Positions 17,942 to 27,315 of a stretch of DNA of 64,000 bases are shown piece after piece; position 1 is the stretch's first letter; the number at the start of each line of letters is the position of its first letter. The notes under the pieces were generated by a model, which searched no databases, had not been told where the DNA came from, and saw only the letters and a program-made list of their open reading frames with translations. The stretch is from Melioribacteraceae bacterium 4301-Me (GTDB taxonomy: Bacteria > Bacteroidota > Ignavibacteria > Ignavibacteriales > Melioribacteraceae): the NCBI GenBank assembly GCA_041538185.1, contig JBGORM010000008.1, forward strand, positions 1 through 64,000, given 5' to 3'. The translations under genes were made by a program, and so were the position numbers.

Positions 17942-18554
17942 TGTAATCAAAATACAGAACAAGAAAAAAATTAATATAAAAAAATTAGACTCTGTAGAGA
18001 CAGATATAATTGAATCAAAAGAAAAGAAAGAAAAAGACTTAATTGAAGCAGCTTTTTCGGAAGGTTTTGAAAAAGGCTATTTGAAGTGCAAAGAGGAACT
18101 GGAAAAAAATTATTCAGAAAAAATTCAAAAGAGAATGATAGAATTGGATAACTTATTGGCTAGCATTAATAATATAGTAAAAACATACGAAGACTCGTTT
18201 GAGAAAACTGTTTTGGAGGTTTCATTCTTAATTTCTGAAAAAATTATTAAGGAGAAGATAGATAAAAATACGCCTATAAATGAGGTGCTAACTCAAGCTA
18301 TGAAAAAAGTAATAGGTGCAAATAATGTTATTATTAAAATTAACCCCAGCGATTATGATAAACTTCATGATGAAAGCAAAGCAATTTTAAGCAGTACTGC
18401 ATATTCAAAAATAAAATTTGAAACTGATGATAAAATTGAACCCGGCGGATGTTTAATAGAAACAGATATCGGAAACGTGGATGGAAGAGTGAGTGCTCAA
18501 TTAAAAGAAATTAGAAGAATGCTGGAAACTATAAACATTGTACCAGAAGTTTAA
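17934..18554 (+). CDS. fliH: Flagellar export ATPase regulator FliH
   Basis: FliH regulates the export ATPase FliI and docks it at the C-ring. The 206-residue protein has an N-terminal lysine-rich region, a Gly-spaced helix around 'AAFSEGFEKGYLKCKEELEKNYSEK' and a C-terminal domain ('VLEVSFLISEKIIKEKIDKN...IKINPSDYDKL...DDKIEPGGCLIETDIGNVDGRVSAQLKEIRRML') characteristic of FliH/YscL. An in-frame ATG at 17892 lies inside fliG; ATG 17934, with GGAAG upstream, is the likelier start and gives the usual short overlap. Confidence 0.88.
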   Translation: MSSVIKIQNKKKINIKKLDSVETDIIESKEKKEKDLIEAAFSEGFEKGYLKCKEELEKNYSEKIQKRMIELDNLLASINNIVKTYEDSFEKTVLEVSFLISEKIIKEKIDKNTPINEVLTQAMKKVIGANNVIIKINPSDYDKLHDESKAILSSTAYSKIKFETDDKIEPGGCLIETDIGNVDGRVSAQLKEIRRMLETINIVPEV

Positions 18555-18562
18555 TTTTTGCT

Positions 18563-19882
18563 ATGAGTTTAGTAAAAAAATATAAAAGAGCATTACACAA
18601 CTTTGACCCAATTAAAGTTAACGGCAAAGTTACAGATGTTACAGGGCTGGTTATAGTTTCTTCCGGACCAAATGTATCCTTGGGTGAAATTTGCAAAGTC
18701 ATAAACAGCAGCGGTGAGGAAGTGTGTAAAGCAGAAGTCGTAGGATTTAAAGAAGGCAAAGTGCTTTCAATTGCTTTAGGCGAGGTACAAAAAATTTCTC
18801 CAGCTTGTGAAATTATTTCATCAGAGAAAACATTTACTATACCTGTAGGTGAGCAGCTGCTTGGAAGAATTATTGACGGTCTCGGCAATCCAATTGATGG
18901 CAAAGGTGAAATTGAATATAAATCATTGCGAACATTACATAGGGAACCACCTAATCCTCTTGAAAGAAAAAGAATTAAAGAGCCTCTGCAGACCGGTATT
19001 AGAACAATAGATGGCCTGTTAACAGTAGGAAAAGGACAAAGAATTGGGATTTTTGCTGGGAGCGGTGTGGGCAAAAGCGTAACTCTTGGAATGATTGCAA
19101 GAAATACAAACGCAGATGTTAATGTAATTACTCTAATTGGAGAACGAGGCAGAGAAGTACGGGAATTCATTGAAAAAGACCTTGGCCAAGAAGGACTAAA
19201 AAAATCTGTTGTAGTTGTTGCAACCAGCGATAAATCAGCTTTGCTTAGAATTAAAGGTGCTTATATTGGAACTACCATTGCTGAATATTTCCGTGACTTG
19301 GGTAAAGATGTTGTTTTAATGATGGATTCGGTTACAAGATTTGCAATGGCTCAAAGGGAAATTGGTTTGACCGTTGGTGAGCCTCCAACTACAAAAGGCT
19401 ATACGCCTTCTGTTTTTGCAATTCTGCCTAAACTGTTGGAAAGAGCCGGCAATACTAACAAAGGCTCAATTACCGGCTTTTATACTGTACTTGTTGACGG
19501 CGACGATATGACTGAACCTATTGCAGATGCAGTTCGTTCTATTTTAGATGGACATATAGTTCTTTCCAGAAAATTAGCAAACAAAGGTCAATATCCTGCG
19601 ATTGATGTTCTTCAAAGTGTAAGTAGGGTGATGCCAGATATTGTTGATGCAAACCATAGGAAAAGAGCAATGAGTTTTAATGAAATACTTGCTTCTTATA
19701 ACGAGGCTGAAGATTTGATAAATATCGGCGCTTACGTCAAAGGTAGTAATCCTCAAATAGATCATGCAATTTCAAAAATTGGTGAACTTAGAAGTTTCCT
19801 TAAGCAGGACATGATGGAAAAATCAACTTTCGAACAATCTAAAAATTTATTGGAAAAAATTATTGAACTTCCATTGAGTTAG
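18563..19882 (+). CDS. fliI: Flagellar export ATPase FliI
   Basis: FliI is the hexameric ATPase of the flagellar type III export apparatus. The 439-residue protein resembles F1-ATPase beta. Walker A 'GSGVGKS' is at 166-172, the catalytic glutamate segment 'IGERGREVREF' follows near 194-204, Walker B is in 'DVVLMMDSVTRFA', and the substrate loop region 'GEPPTTKGYTPSVFA' is present. All catalytic residues are intact. It starts 8 bp after fliH and ends 2 bp before fliJ. Confidence 0.97.
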   Translation: MSLVKKYKRALHNFDPIKVNGKVTDVTGLVIVSSGPNVSLGEICKVINSSGEEVCKAEVVGFKEGKVLSIALGEVQKISPACEIISSEKTFTIPVGEQLLGRIIDGLGNPIDGKGEIEYKSLRTLHREPPNPLERKRIKEPLQTGIRTIDGLLTVGKGQRIGIFAGSGVGKSVTLGMIARNTNADVNVITLIGERGREVREFIEKDLGQEGLKKSVVVVATSDKSALLRIKGAYIGTTIAEYFRDLGKDVVLMMDSVTRFAMAQREIGLTVGEPPTTKGYTPSVFAILPKLLERAGNTNKGSITGFYTVLVDGDDMTEPIADAVRSILDGHIVLSRKLANKGQYPAIDVLQSVSRVMPDIVDANHRKRAMSFNEILASYNEAEDLINIGAYVKGSNPQIDHAISKIGELRSFLKQDMMEKSTFEQSKNLLEKIIELPLS

Positions 19883-19884
19883 TT

Positions 19885-20313
19885 ATGACCGCATTTGTAT
19901 ACAAATATGAAACAGTAAAAAAAGTAAAAGAACAAAAGAAAAATTTAGCACAGTCAGCTTTAAGTGATGTAGAAAAAGAAATTTTGCAGTTAATGGACGA
20001 AGTTAAGAAACTAAATAAAAATTTAACAGATGCAGTGTTTGAAAGTGCTAAAGCGAAAACTATTGGAGAAATACTTTTTAAGAAAAATCATGAACTGCTT
20101 ATTCTAAAGAAAATAGACTCGTTGAACAAAAAAATAGAACAGCTGAAAAATAAAAGGGAAATATTGCGTCAAGATTTAATACAAAAAACTAAAGAGCATA
20201 AAATATTTGATACCCTTGAAAATAACTTTAAAGAGCAATTCAAGTATGAACAAAATAAGAAAGAGAATAAACAGCTTGATGAAATATCGGTACAGAAATT
20301 TACGCGAGGCTGA
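19885..20313 (+). CDS. fliJ: Flagellar export chaperone FliJ
   Basis: This 142-residue protein is a lysine/glutamate-rich long coiled coil throughout, as expected of FliJ, the central stalk-like subunit of the export ATPase. FliJ is poorly conserved in sequence, so the call rests on coiled-coil character, length and its position 2 bp after fliI. 'FVYKYETVKKVKEQKKNLAQSAL' resembles the family N-terminus. Confidence 0.85.
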   Translation: MTAFVYKYETVKKVKEQKKNLAQSALSDVEKEILQLMDEVKKLNKNLTDAVFESAKAKTIGEILFKKNHELLILKKIDSLNKKIEQLKNKREILRQDLIQKTKEHKIFDTLENNFKEQFKYEQNKKENKQLDEISVQKFTRG

Positions 20314-20315
20314 TT

Positions 20316-20891
20316 ATGAAATATAAAATTATTTATGCAAGCATATTCTTTTTAGCATTTTTGCTGGTAACGGGTTTAATTTATTGGCTCAATAATCAGT
20401 ACACAAATATTTTTCAGTTCGATTTTTCTAAGAGAAAAATTGCAAACAGAACCATTATCCATTCGGCAGTTAATAACACTAAAACTGCAAACGCTGGAAT
20501 TTCTCTATCTGGTTCGATGGACAGAAAAATTTCTCCGAAAATTGTTACAAAGTACGATACAGTTTTTATTTCCTCGCCATTAGATGAAAAATTAATTGAT
20601 TCATTGAGAATAATACGCAAAATGGTGCAAAACTTAATGAATAAAACTAAAGAACAGCAGTCTAACAGTGATTCGGCTGCCGTAAATAGTAAAAAAAAAG
20701 ATGAAGAATGGTTAGCAAAGACAGCAAAATTGTTTGAAGAGATGGACCCTAAAAAAGCAGCTAAAATAATTCAAAAATATTCCGATAATGAATCGAGACA
20801 AATACTTTATAAGATAAAAAAGAAACAAGCTGCTGCAATTTTGTCTGAATTAAGTCCTGATGTGGCAAAAAAATATACTGAATCTTTATGA
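20316..20891 (+). CDS. MotE-like membrane protein (MgtE-N domain)
   Basis: This 191-residue protein has one N-terminal transmembrane helix (about 5-25), a variable linker with a coiled-coil stretch near 95-115, and a C-terminal segment 'KTAKLFEEMDPKKAAKIIQKYSDNESRQILYKIKKKQAAAILSELSPDVAKKYT'. That segment matches the MgtE N-terminal fold seen in MotE-type proteins, which are typically encoded directly after fliJ. MotE proteins in some bacteria act as chaperones for the stator protein MotC, but no motC is present here, so the exact role is uncertain. It overlaps fliK by 4 bp. Confidence 0.78.
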   Translation: MKYKIIYASIFFLAFLLVTGLIYWLNNQYTNIFQFDFSKRKIANRTIIHSAVNNTKTANAGISLSGSMDRKISPKIVTKYDTVFISSPLDEKLIDSLRIIRKMVQNLMNKTKEQQSNSDSAAVNSKKKDEEWLAKTAKLFEEMDPKKAAKIIQKYSDNESRQILYKIKKKQAAAILSELSPDVAKKYTESL

Positions 20892-23155
20892 TAATGCAAT
20901 TTAATCCAATATTTCTTTTTGACGCTAATGCGAACAGCAATACCGACCAAACTAAATCTAAGTTGGTAAAGCCAAATTATTTGTTTAGCGATATAATTAA
21001 AATAAATATGGATAATTTGGGTATGGTCGATGCTTTGCCAAGTCCACAGAATGAACTTGCTAATCAAAATGAAATGTTGAGTAATCTTGGCTTCCCTTTG
21101 ATTGGATTAGTTTCGTCAAATGTAAATGAAGGAATGCCTCTGCAAAAACTTCAAAACGAGAAAAGCGGCACAATTGGATTTGTAATGCCAGTTGATTCTT
21201 CGGATGTATCAAGTGAAAATTTGAACAGTTCAACTAGTGTTGATGCTAAAGAAACTCAGACTGACATTCCTCTTACTTTTCTAATTGATTTTAATCAACT
21301 TCTTGCACTTTTAACTCAAGTTAAGACAGACAATTCAAAAGAGACAAATTCTGTTAGCTCTAACGATTTTCAGTCAAATAATAAATTTGCTTTCGTTAAA
21401 GATTTTTCGCTTTTAGCTGATTCAAATCAACTTTCTGTTATAATTGAAAAAATAAGCAGCATTAATGGAATTGATGAACTAAAAATTCATCGGCTCGACA
21501 CTAACTTTAATGGATATCAAATAAACAAGAAACCTTCAGTTGATGATAGTTTACTAAACATCCTTAACAATCAAAACGCTAACGTAGAAATTGTTTCTAA
21601 TGGCTTAAGATTTATCATAAAATCTATTGATGAAAATAAATTGCCACTCGAATTTGAAAGAACTTACTTGGGAGATACTAACAACAATGTAACAGATAAA
21701 TCGGCTGAGCTCTCACAAGGAGTTCAGCTTAATTCTGTTACGAATATGCAGGACTTATCTTCCAAAACTACTACTCAATATGCAAATGCTGATAATTTTT
21801 CTGTTCAGAATAAAAATTTTAATATTAATTCCAACGAGAAGTATTTTTTTATTGATGTTAAGCCAGTTAACCCGATTAATGTTAACTCTTCCGGCTCATC
21901 AGCAGAAAATATATTGCAAAATAATTTCTTGGTTAAAAACTCCAAGAGTGAATCTAATAATACTCCAAGTAAAAATATTAATGATGTTAAACAAGAACTT
22001 AACAATTACAATGATGATATCGACATATTTTTCGCTAAATCAGAAGAGAAAGTTGACCGTAAGCCAGTAATTTTTAGTTTAAGAAATTATGATTCTCTTG
22101 GAGTTAAAGTAGCTGCTGGTGAAAATCAAAACACTGTGGATTTATTGAATCAATTTTCTACTAACAATAAGAATGTAATTATTGCTAAAAATGATATTGA
22201 ACAAATTGGTCCTAACAAAACTGATGAAAACAAATTAACAGCAGAACCAAAAAGAAGTGAGGTAAATAATGTAAGCGATAATGCCTCCGGAAAGGAAATA
22301 ACTAATAAGTCAAATTTTGAAGAGTTGAGCAAATTTTTCAAGGATGCAGGCAGCAATAAGGTAAATTCATTGAATGATGTTAAGTCCCAAAACACTTCGC
22401 TTACAGAGCCTAAAAATTTTAATAATGCCAGTTCAATAATAAAAAACGATTTAGCTTCAAATGGTGGGGCAGAAATTGTAAACACCAGTTTATCTGAACA
22501 CAGCTTACCAAAGAACAATGACACTTTACAACAAAAGAATGACATTAGCAATGTTGATAAATTAGATGGAGCCTCAAACACAAAGAAAGTAATTGACACA
22601 ACTAAAAACTCGTCATTTTTCGAAAAATTTTCTGATTCGAATAAAAATAATAACAACACTCAAAGCAGCAATGAAAAAGCTTTTTATATAGTCGATAAGA
22701 TGAATAATACTTTATCTGTAAAACCAGAAACTTTAGATTCCAAATTAAAAGGTGCTGTTCACATTGATAATCTTATTGAAGAATTGACAAAAACACTTAA
22801 GAACGACGATAAAAAAGAAATTGTTTTGAAACTTGAACCAGAAAATCTTGGCAAGATTAATATTTCTTTAGAGGTACATAAAAATTCGATAAGTGCTAAA
22901 ATTCAAGTAGAAAACGATTTGGTTAAGCAGCTGTTAAAAAACAACGTTGAATTACTTCAAAATGCGTTAATGGAAAATGGGCTAAGCGTGAAAAATTACA
23001 GTGTAACAACAAATTCCGAGTATAAAAAATCCGAACAGCAGAACAAAAGTAAAAGAAGGATGAATGTTGGTAAAATTGAATCCGTCCGGCCAAGTTCGGT
23101 TAACATTGAAATTGTAAAAAATATGGGTTATAACACATACGATTTTATAATGTAG
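20888..23155 (+). CDS. fliK: Flagellar hook-length control protein FliK
   Basis: FliK measures hook length and switches export specificity. At 755 residues it is much longer than the usual 400-ish. About 600 residues are a Ser/Asn/Asp-rich, presumably unfolded ruler region with little conservation. The C-terminal domain at about 640-705 ('[21 protein letters not shown]', '[27 protein letters not shown]') is the Flg_hook domain that contacts FlhB. It starts in an ATGA overlap; an ATG two codons later (20894) is equally possible. Confidence 0.9.
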   Translation: MIMQFNPIFLFDANANSNTDQTKSKLVKPNYLFSDIIKINMDNLGMVDALPSPQNELANQNEMLSNLGFPLIGLVSSNVNEGMPLQKLQNEKSGTIGFVMPVDSSDVSSENLNSSTSVDAKETQTDIPLTFLIDFNQLLALLTQVKTDNSKETNSVSSNDFQSNNKFAFVKDFSLLADSNQLSVIIEKISSINGIDELKIHRLDTNFNGYQINKKPSVDDSLLNILNNQNANVEIVSNGLRFIIKSIDENKLPLEFERTYLGDTNNNVTDKSAELSQGVQLNSVTNMQDLSSKTTTQYANADNFSVQNKNFNINSNEKYFFIDVKPVNPINVNSSGSSAENILQNNFLVKNSKSESNNTPSKNINDVKQELNNYNDDIDIFFAKSEEKVDRKPVIFSLRNYDSLGVKVAAGENQNTVDLLNQFSTNNKNVIIAKNDIEQIGPNKTDENKLTAEPKRSEVNNVSDNASGKEITNKSNFEELSKFFKDAGSNKVNSLNDVKSQNTSLTEPKNFNNASSIIKNDLASNGGAEIVNTSLSEHSLPKNNDTLQQKNDISNVDKLDGASNTKKVIDTTKNSSFFEKFSDSNKNNNNTQSSNEKAFYIVDKMNNTLSVKPETLDSKLKGAVHIDNLIEELTKTLKNDDKKEIVLKLEPENLGKINISLEVHKNSISAKIQVENDLVKQLLKNNVELLQNALMENGLSVKNYSVTTNSEYKKSEQQNKSKRRMNVGKIESVRPSSVNIEIVKNMGYNTYDFIM

Positions 23156-23163
23156 GAGGAATA

Positions 23164-23850
23164 ATGGTTTCTGACGTAAGCAGTACAAACAGCTCAGCTA
23201 ACAATGCATCAACTTTAAGTGGCAGCAATGCAATTTTGGGTAAGGATGATTTTTTTAAGATGCTCATTGCACAATTAAAAAATCAAGACCCTCTTAATCC
23301 TTTAGAGGGTACCGATTTTGCAGCACAATTAGCTCAATTTAGCGCATTAGAACAGCTGTCAAACTTAAACGAAGCAGTAAATAACAGTATTAATTCAAAC
23401 TTCCTTTTAACTCAATCGATTAACAATACACTTACTGCCACATTAATTGGCAACAAAGTGAAAATTTCTTCGGATACGCTTAATTATAATGGGCAAGATA
23501 ACATTGAAATTGGATATAATTTACCCTCGCAGGCATCTTCGATATCATTAAGTATTTACGACCAAAATGGAAATTTGGTTAAAACACTTGATGGACTGGA
23601 AAATTGGAGCGGTGAACATAAACTTTTATGGGATTTTACCGATAATAATGGTAGTAAAGTAGCACAAGGTAATTACACCATAAAAGTAAATGCAGTTGAT
23701 TCTAAGGGTGAAACAATGAACTCAAGCAGTTTTATTTATGGCATTATTGATGGTGTCAGGTTTACTGATAAAGGCACTGTATTAGTTGTTGATTCCAACG
23801 AATATTCTTTGTCTGATGTTTTGGAGATATTAAAAAGTGGAAACAATTAA
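23164..23850 (+). CDS. flgD: Flagellar hook cap protein FlgD
   Basis: FlgD is the scaffold that caps the growing hook. The 228-residue protein contains the N-terminal signature '[49 protein letters not shown]' at about 20-70, followed by the Tudor/FnIII-like FlgD_ig region ('[17 protein letters not shown]', '[24 protein letters not shown]'). The length is typical. An AGGAGG site (23155-23160) precedes the ATG. Confidence 0.96.
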   Translation: MVSDVSSTNSSANNASTLSGSNAILGKDDFFKMLIAQLKNQDPLNPLEGTDFAAQLAQFSALEQLSNLNEAVNNSINSNFLLTQSINNTLTATLIGNKVKISSDTLNYNGQDNIEIGYNLPSQASSISLSIYDQNGNLVKTLDGLENWSGEHKLLWDFTDNNGSKVAQGNYTIKVNAVDSKGETMNSSSFIYGIIDGVRFTDKGTVLVVDSNEYSLSDVLEILKSGNN

Positions 23851-23880
23851 TTGTAATCGGCTAATTATGGGAGGTAAAAA

Positions 23881-24255
23881 ATGAACGAGATTAACGGCAT
23901 TAAAGTTCCATTTTTACCCATAGTTGAAAAATCAGGTTTAGAGCCGGACAAATTTGGAAACAGCGGTGTACAGTTCAACGACATTTTTACTCAAGAGCTT
24001 GATAAGATTAAATTTTCTAATCATGCGCTAAAAAGAATGGAATCCAGGAATATTCAATTTTCTGAAGCTGAGTTACAAAGACTAAACAATGCAATTGAAA
24101 AAGCTGAAATGAAAGGTGCAAAAGACTCATTAATTATGATGGACAAAACTGCTTTCATTATTAATATTCCTAATAAAACAGTTATCACTGCACTGCAACT
24201 TGGCAATGAAGGCAATGATGTTTTCACAAATATTGACAGTGTAGTTTTCGGATAA
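23881..24255 (+). CDS. Flagellar operon protein (TIGR02530-type)
   Basis: This 124-residue soluble protein matches the uncharacterised flagellar-operon family commonly found between flgD and flgE. The diagnostic part is 'KFSNHALKRMESRNIQFSEAELQRLNNAIEKAEMKGAKDSLIMMDKTAFIINIPNKTVITAL'. The family's biochemical role is unknown; its fixed position suggests a hook-assembly function. It has a good GGAGG site at 23872-23876. Confidence 0.85.
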   Translation: MNEINGIKVPFLPIVEKSGLEPDKFGNSGVQFNDIFTQELDKIKFSNHALKRMESRNIQFSEAELQRLNNAIEKAEMKGAKDSLIMMDKTAFIINIPNKTVITALQLGNEGNDVFTNIDSVVFG

Positions 24256-24272
24256 AATTTTTAATTAACAAA

Positions 24273-24327
24273 GGAGCGGGACCTTCCGAGGACGCTCCCG
24301 GTTCAGCCGACTGACTGAAGCTGAGCC
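24273..24327 (+). promoter_or_regulatory. Two-hairpin GC-rich leader upstream of flgE
   Basis: Hairpin 1 pairs GGAGCG (24273-24278) with CGCTCC (24293-24298) and encloses CCT/AGG (24282-24284 with 24289-24291) around a TCCG tetraloop of the UNCG type. Hairpin 2 pairs GGTTCAG (24300-24306) with CTGAGCC (24321-24327), with one G-U pair. The region is strikingly GC-rich for this genome and ends 18 nt before the AGGAGG ribosome site (24346-24351) of flgE. It could be an RNA switch, an attenuator, an RNA-stabilising element or a CsrA target (GGA at 24274, 24279, 24290 and 24347). I cannot match it to a known riboswitch class. Confidence 0.55.
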
Positions 24328-24356
24328 AATTAGTGAAATAATCTCAGGAGGTTATA

Positions 24357-26033
24357 ATGGCACTTCTAAATTCACTCTTCGCCGGTGTTTCCGGCTTACG
24401 CAACCATCAATCTATGATGGATGTGATTGGTAACAATATCGCTAATGTTAACACAATTGGCTACAAAGGCTCGCGTATAACATTTAGCGATACTTTTAAC
24501 CAGTTTATTAAATCAGGCACCAATCCTACAAGTAATACTGGTGGTACGAACTCATTCCAAATTGGACTTGGAATGAAGATTAATTCAATTGACCGCAACT
24601 GGAATCAAGGCACATTTGAAAGAACTGGAATAACTACTGATTTAGCACTGCAGGGACCTGGCTTGTTCATACTGAAAAGTAATGGACAGCAATTTTATTC
24701 TCGTGCCGGTGCATTTATTTTTGATGCTGATGGTAAATTAGTTAATCCTCAAAATGGTGCTGTTGTACAGGGTAAAATTGCAAATGGTTTAGGTGAAATT
24801 CCTGCTGGAACGACGTTACAAGACGTTGTAATTGATAAAAATTTAAGGTTGCCCGCAGTTAAAACCACAAATGTATCTTGGGGAGGTAACTTGCAAAGCA
24901 GCTCTACTACTATAAGGACTGATATTGTAGAATTAGTAGGGAACTTGAAAAAGGAAACACCTAGTTCAACACAATATTACCCGGGGCCTACTAATAGTGA
25001 TTGGAGTACAAGTAAGATCTACAACAAGGACGGCACAGAATATCAGTTATGGAGCCGATTCGAAGAAGATACATCGGGTAATTGGACGTATTTCTATGAA
25101 ATTAGAGATAAAAATGGGAATCCTCTCGGTACCCCAATTACTGGAAGCCAGTCGCTTACTTTCGATCCAGTTACAGGTACATCAACTACTAATCAGATTG
25201 TTATCCAAGATGCCACAGAAAAAATTGACTACAAACTAAATTTTTCTTCTCTCAGTAATTTACAAGCTGATAGCAATGTTGTTGTAAGAGTAGATAAGGG
25301 AGAAGTAGCCGAGCCAGTACTTGGTGCAGTAACAATATTCGATTCTTTAGGTAACCCTCATACTTTATCCGTAAAATTTGAACATATAGATAGCAATAGA
25401 TGGAGCTGGGCAGTATCTGTTCCGTCTTCAAGTGGTTCTCTTAGCCCTAATTCATATGGTGAAATTTATTTTGATCCTAATGGTCAAATTCAAAGTATAT
25501 GGCAGGCAGGTAATCAGGTTACTAGTACTCCCCCAATACCACAAGTTACTTTTACACCAGCAAGTGGTGCGGAAGCACAAGTAATTGATCTAAATTTTGG
25601 TACTGGAACAGCTGGTGTAACACAAACAAACTTAAGTTCACAGATTGCAGCTTTATCTCAGAATGGTTCTGCTTCAGCTGCATTAACTAATTTAAATATT
25701 GACCAGTATGGCAATATAATTGGTATTTTCTCAAATGGTAATTCTAGAAAATTGGCTCAAATAATGGTTGCTACTTTTAAAAACTTGAATGCATTGGTGA
25801 GCGTAGGCGATAATATGTACAATGTAGCTGCTAACAGTGGTGACCCAAGAATTGATACTCCAGGTGAAAATTCAGCTACTACAATTCAATCTGGTGCGCT
25901 TGAACAATCAAATGTTGATTTGTCTGAAGAATTTACAAAGATGATTATTTCACAGCGCGGTTTCCAAGCTAATGCAAGAGTAATTACAACTGCTGATAAT
26001 TTATTGCAAGAAATTACAAACCTCATCAGATAG
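24357..26033 (+). CDS. flgE: Flagellar hook protein FlgE
   Basis: FlgE builds the hook. The 558-residue protein has the rod/hook N-terminal motif 'SGLRNHQSMMDVIGNNIANVNTIGYKGSRITF', a D2/D1 central region including 'GAVTIFDSLGNPHTLSVKFEHID', and the C-terminal motif 'SNVDLSEEFTKMIISQRGFQANARVITTADNLLQEITNLIR'. It is longer than the enteric protein (about 400) because of an expanded surface domain at about 190-320. It has the strongest ribosome site of the operon, AGGAGG 5 nt before ATG, and a GC-rich structured leader. A strong terminator ends the operon. Confidence 0.96.
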   Translation: MALLNSLFAGVSGLRNHQSMMDVIGNNIANVNTIGYKGSRITFSDTFNQFIKSGTNPTSNTGGTNSFQIGLGMKINSIDRNWNQGTFERTGITTDLALQGPGLFILKSNGQQFYSRAGAFIFDADGKLVNPQNGAVVQGKIANGLGEIPAGTTLQDVVIDKNLRLPAVKTTNVSWGGNLQSSSTTIRTDIVELVGNLKKETPSSTQYYPGPTNSDWSTSKIYNKDGTEYQLWSRFEEDTSGNWTYFYEIRDKNGNPLGTPITGSQSLTFDPVTGTSTTNQIVIQDATEKIDYKLNFSSLSNLQADSNVVVRVDKGEVAEPVLGAVTIFDSLGNPHTLSVKFEHIDSNRWSWAVSVPSSSGSLSPNSYGEIYFDPNGQIQSIWQAGNQVTSTPPIPQVTFTPASGAEAQVIDLNFGTGTAGVTQTNLSSQIAALSQNGSASAALTNLNIDQYGNIIGIFSNGNSRKLAQIMVATFKNLNALVSVGDNMYNVAANSGDPRIDTPGENSATTIQSGALEQSNVDLSEEFTKMIISQRGFQANARVITTADNLLQEITNLIR

Positions 26034-26045
26034 CCCTCAGCCCTT

Positions 26046-26084
26046 AAAAGATTCCACTCTGCCTAAGGGTGGAATCTTTTCCCT
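26046..26084 (+). terminator. Rho-independent terminator of the flgB-flgE operon
   Basis: AAAAGATTCCAC (26046-26057) pairs perfectly over 12 bp with GTGGAATCTTTT (26069-26080). The A-run and T-run on either side make it potentially bidirectional. It lies 12 bp after the flgE stop codon. Confidence 0.85.
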
Positions 26085-26157
26085 TATTGTAAACTTTGTT
26101 AGACAAAGAACAAGAGTGAAGTTTGTTGTCTAAGAAGTCGTGAATTTTTTTGTTAGT

Positions 26158-26192
26158 GATTGCTTCACTCACTTCGTTTATTCACAATGACA
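26158..26192 (-). repeat. Short dispersed intergenic repeat, copy 2 (inverted)
   Basis: This is the reverse complement of the element at 62-96, with about four differences in 35 nt. In both places it lies beside a copy of the long repeat. Confidence 0.7.
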
Positions 26193-26230
26193 GTAAAAGT
26201 ATGGTTGGTTGAGACATCAGCTTTCTTTTC

Positions 26231-26492
26231 ATTAGTTACACGGAGAACCACAGAGAATTCACGGAGAACGTAATGGGCGAAGAAACCTTAAACCCTACAA
26301 TTGAAATGATTTTAATTGACTTACAAACAAGCTAATAAGATTTCAATAGAATAATGATACTGATGAGCCTTTGATTAAATTATGCCATAAACATAAACTT
26401 ACCACAAGGTGGTGAATTTTCATTATTTTTAAATAACCTTAGCAACATCACTACCAGAAAAGAAAAATTAACCTTATTACCTTATCCTTAAT
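26231..26492 (-). repeat. Long dispersed repeat, right copy of inverted pair
   Basis: This is the reverse complement of 207-481, lacking the local 11-bp duplication of the left copy. Together the copies form an inverted pair enclosing about 25.7 kb (chemoreceptors, che operon and first flagellar operon). It includes a 'cggagaaccacagagaattc' type segment, which is itself an internally repetitive block. Confidence 0.85.
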
Positions 26493-26519
26493 TTTTTTTC
26501 TTTGAAGCATAAGTGGTTG

Positions 26520-26562
26520 TAGGGACCTCAATCCTACATCGTTTGAATCATCTGTTTTCATC
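26520..26562 (-). repeat. Solitary inverted unit of the hairpin-array family
   Basis: Read on the minus strand this contains 'gatgaaaacagatgatt', then a 'gatgtaggattgaggtccct' unit, closely matching 3460-3502 of the hairpin array including its spacer. Its stem is partly decayed. It shows the array unit is dispersed rather than local. Confidence 0.7.
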
Positions 26563-26657
26563 ACTGCATCAGTTTACTGAATTCGTGCAACTGAATAATA
26601 TTAACCACATTATTATTCTTAATTCATTCAAATTTCGCTTTTTTCTTACTTGTCTAA

Positions 26658-26673
26658 TGGCATATCTATTGAA
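26658..26673 (+). promoter_or_regulatory. Sigma-54-like promoter of the fliL-flhG operon
   Basis: TGGCATATCTATTGAA carries TGGCA and TTG at the correct separation for the -24/-12 elements (GG at 26659-26660, 10 nt, then GA rather than GC). The start site would be near 26684, giving a short leader before ATG 26701. It resembles the elements at 13823 and 35979. Confidence 0.5.
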
Positions 26674-26700
26674 TAATAGAAGCAAAAAAGCAGATAAAAT

Positions 26701-27297
26701 ATGGAAAACGAAGAGAAAAGGACTGAGACAACAATTAAGGTTGATTCCCAGGCAAAAGAGGGCGAAAATCCCCCTAAAGTAGAAGTGCCAGGCAAAAAAT
26801 CTGGTTTTAATATGAAAATAATTTTATTTGGACTTCCCCTTTTTATTTTGCAGCTTGTTGTTGTTTACTTTGTTACAGCGAATATTCTTTTACCCAAGAT
26901 TAACAATTCAAATAGTGCCGTTGTAGCAGACACTGCATCAGAAAATAAAACCGAACCATTAAACGATACAACACATCAGCAGCAGGATGTTATCGGGAAA
27001 TATATTTATTCAGTAGAAGATGTAATTGTAAACCCAGCGGGAACGAATGGCCAAAAGCTTCTGCTTTCTTCATTGGCTTTTGATTTGCCCAGAGAATCTT
27101 TTCAAAAAGAACTGCAAGGCAAAGAAGTTTTAGTAAAGGATAAAATTATTTCCATTCTTTCCAGTAAAACTATTGATCAGTTAAGTAATGCAGCGTACAA
27201 AGATTCATTAAGAATGGAGATTTCCAAAGGTGTAAGCTCGTTATTCTCTGACATTAAAATCAATAAGGTTTATTTCAGTAAGTATATAATTAATTGA
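26701..27297 (+). CDS. fliL: Flagellar basal body-associated protein FliL
   Basis: FliL forms a ring around stators at the inner membrane. The 198-residue protein has a charged cytoplasmic N-terminus, one transmembrane helix at about 38-62, and a periplasmic domain ending 'EVLVKDKIISILSSKTIDQLSNAAYKDSLRMEISKGVSSLF' that matches the FliL family. It leads the switch/export operon, 18 bp before fliM. The weak sequence conservation of FliL is offset by topology and position. Confidence 0.88.
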   Translation: MENEEKRTETTIKVDSQAKEGENPPKVEVPGKKSGFNMKIILFGLPLFILQLVVVYFVTANILLPKINNSNSAVVADTASENKTEPLNDTTHQQQDVIGKYIYSVEDVIVNPAGTNGQKLLLSSLAFDLPRESFQKELQGKEVLVKDKIISILSSKTIDQLSNAAYKDSLRMEISKGVSSLFSDIKINKVYFSKYIIN

Positions 27298-27315
27298 TAA
27301 CATGAAAGGTTAAAG

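Larger units (their letters stand above)
26034..26700. other. 667-bp repeat-rich gap between flagellar operons
   Basis: The gap holds the flgE terminator, an 8-bp inverted pair (26099-26106 with 26126-26133), a short dispersed repeat, the right copy of the long repeat, one inverted unit of the hairpin array family (26520-26562), and a sigma-54-like promoter at 26658. An open frame running through part of it into the next gene (26513-26782) is out of frame with fliL and overlaps the repeats, so I do not treat it as a gene. Confidence 0.8.

Noticed and set aside
24273..24327. Cyclic-di-GMP riboswitch upstream of flgE
   Set aside because: I could not find the conserved core sequences of either c-di-GMP riboswitch class, and the two short hairpins do not fit their architecture.
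26513..26782. 89-residue open frame overlapping the fliL start
   Set aside because: It runs through repeat-derived sequence, is out of frame with fliL, and its translation shows no family resemblance.
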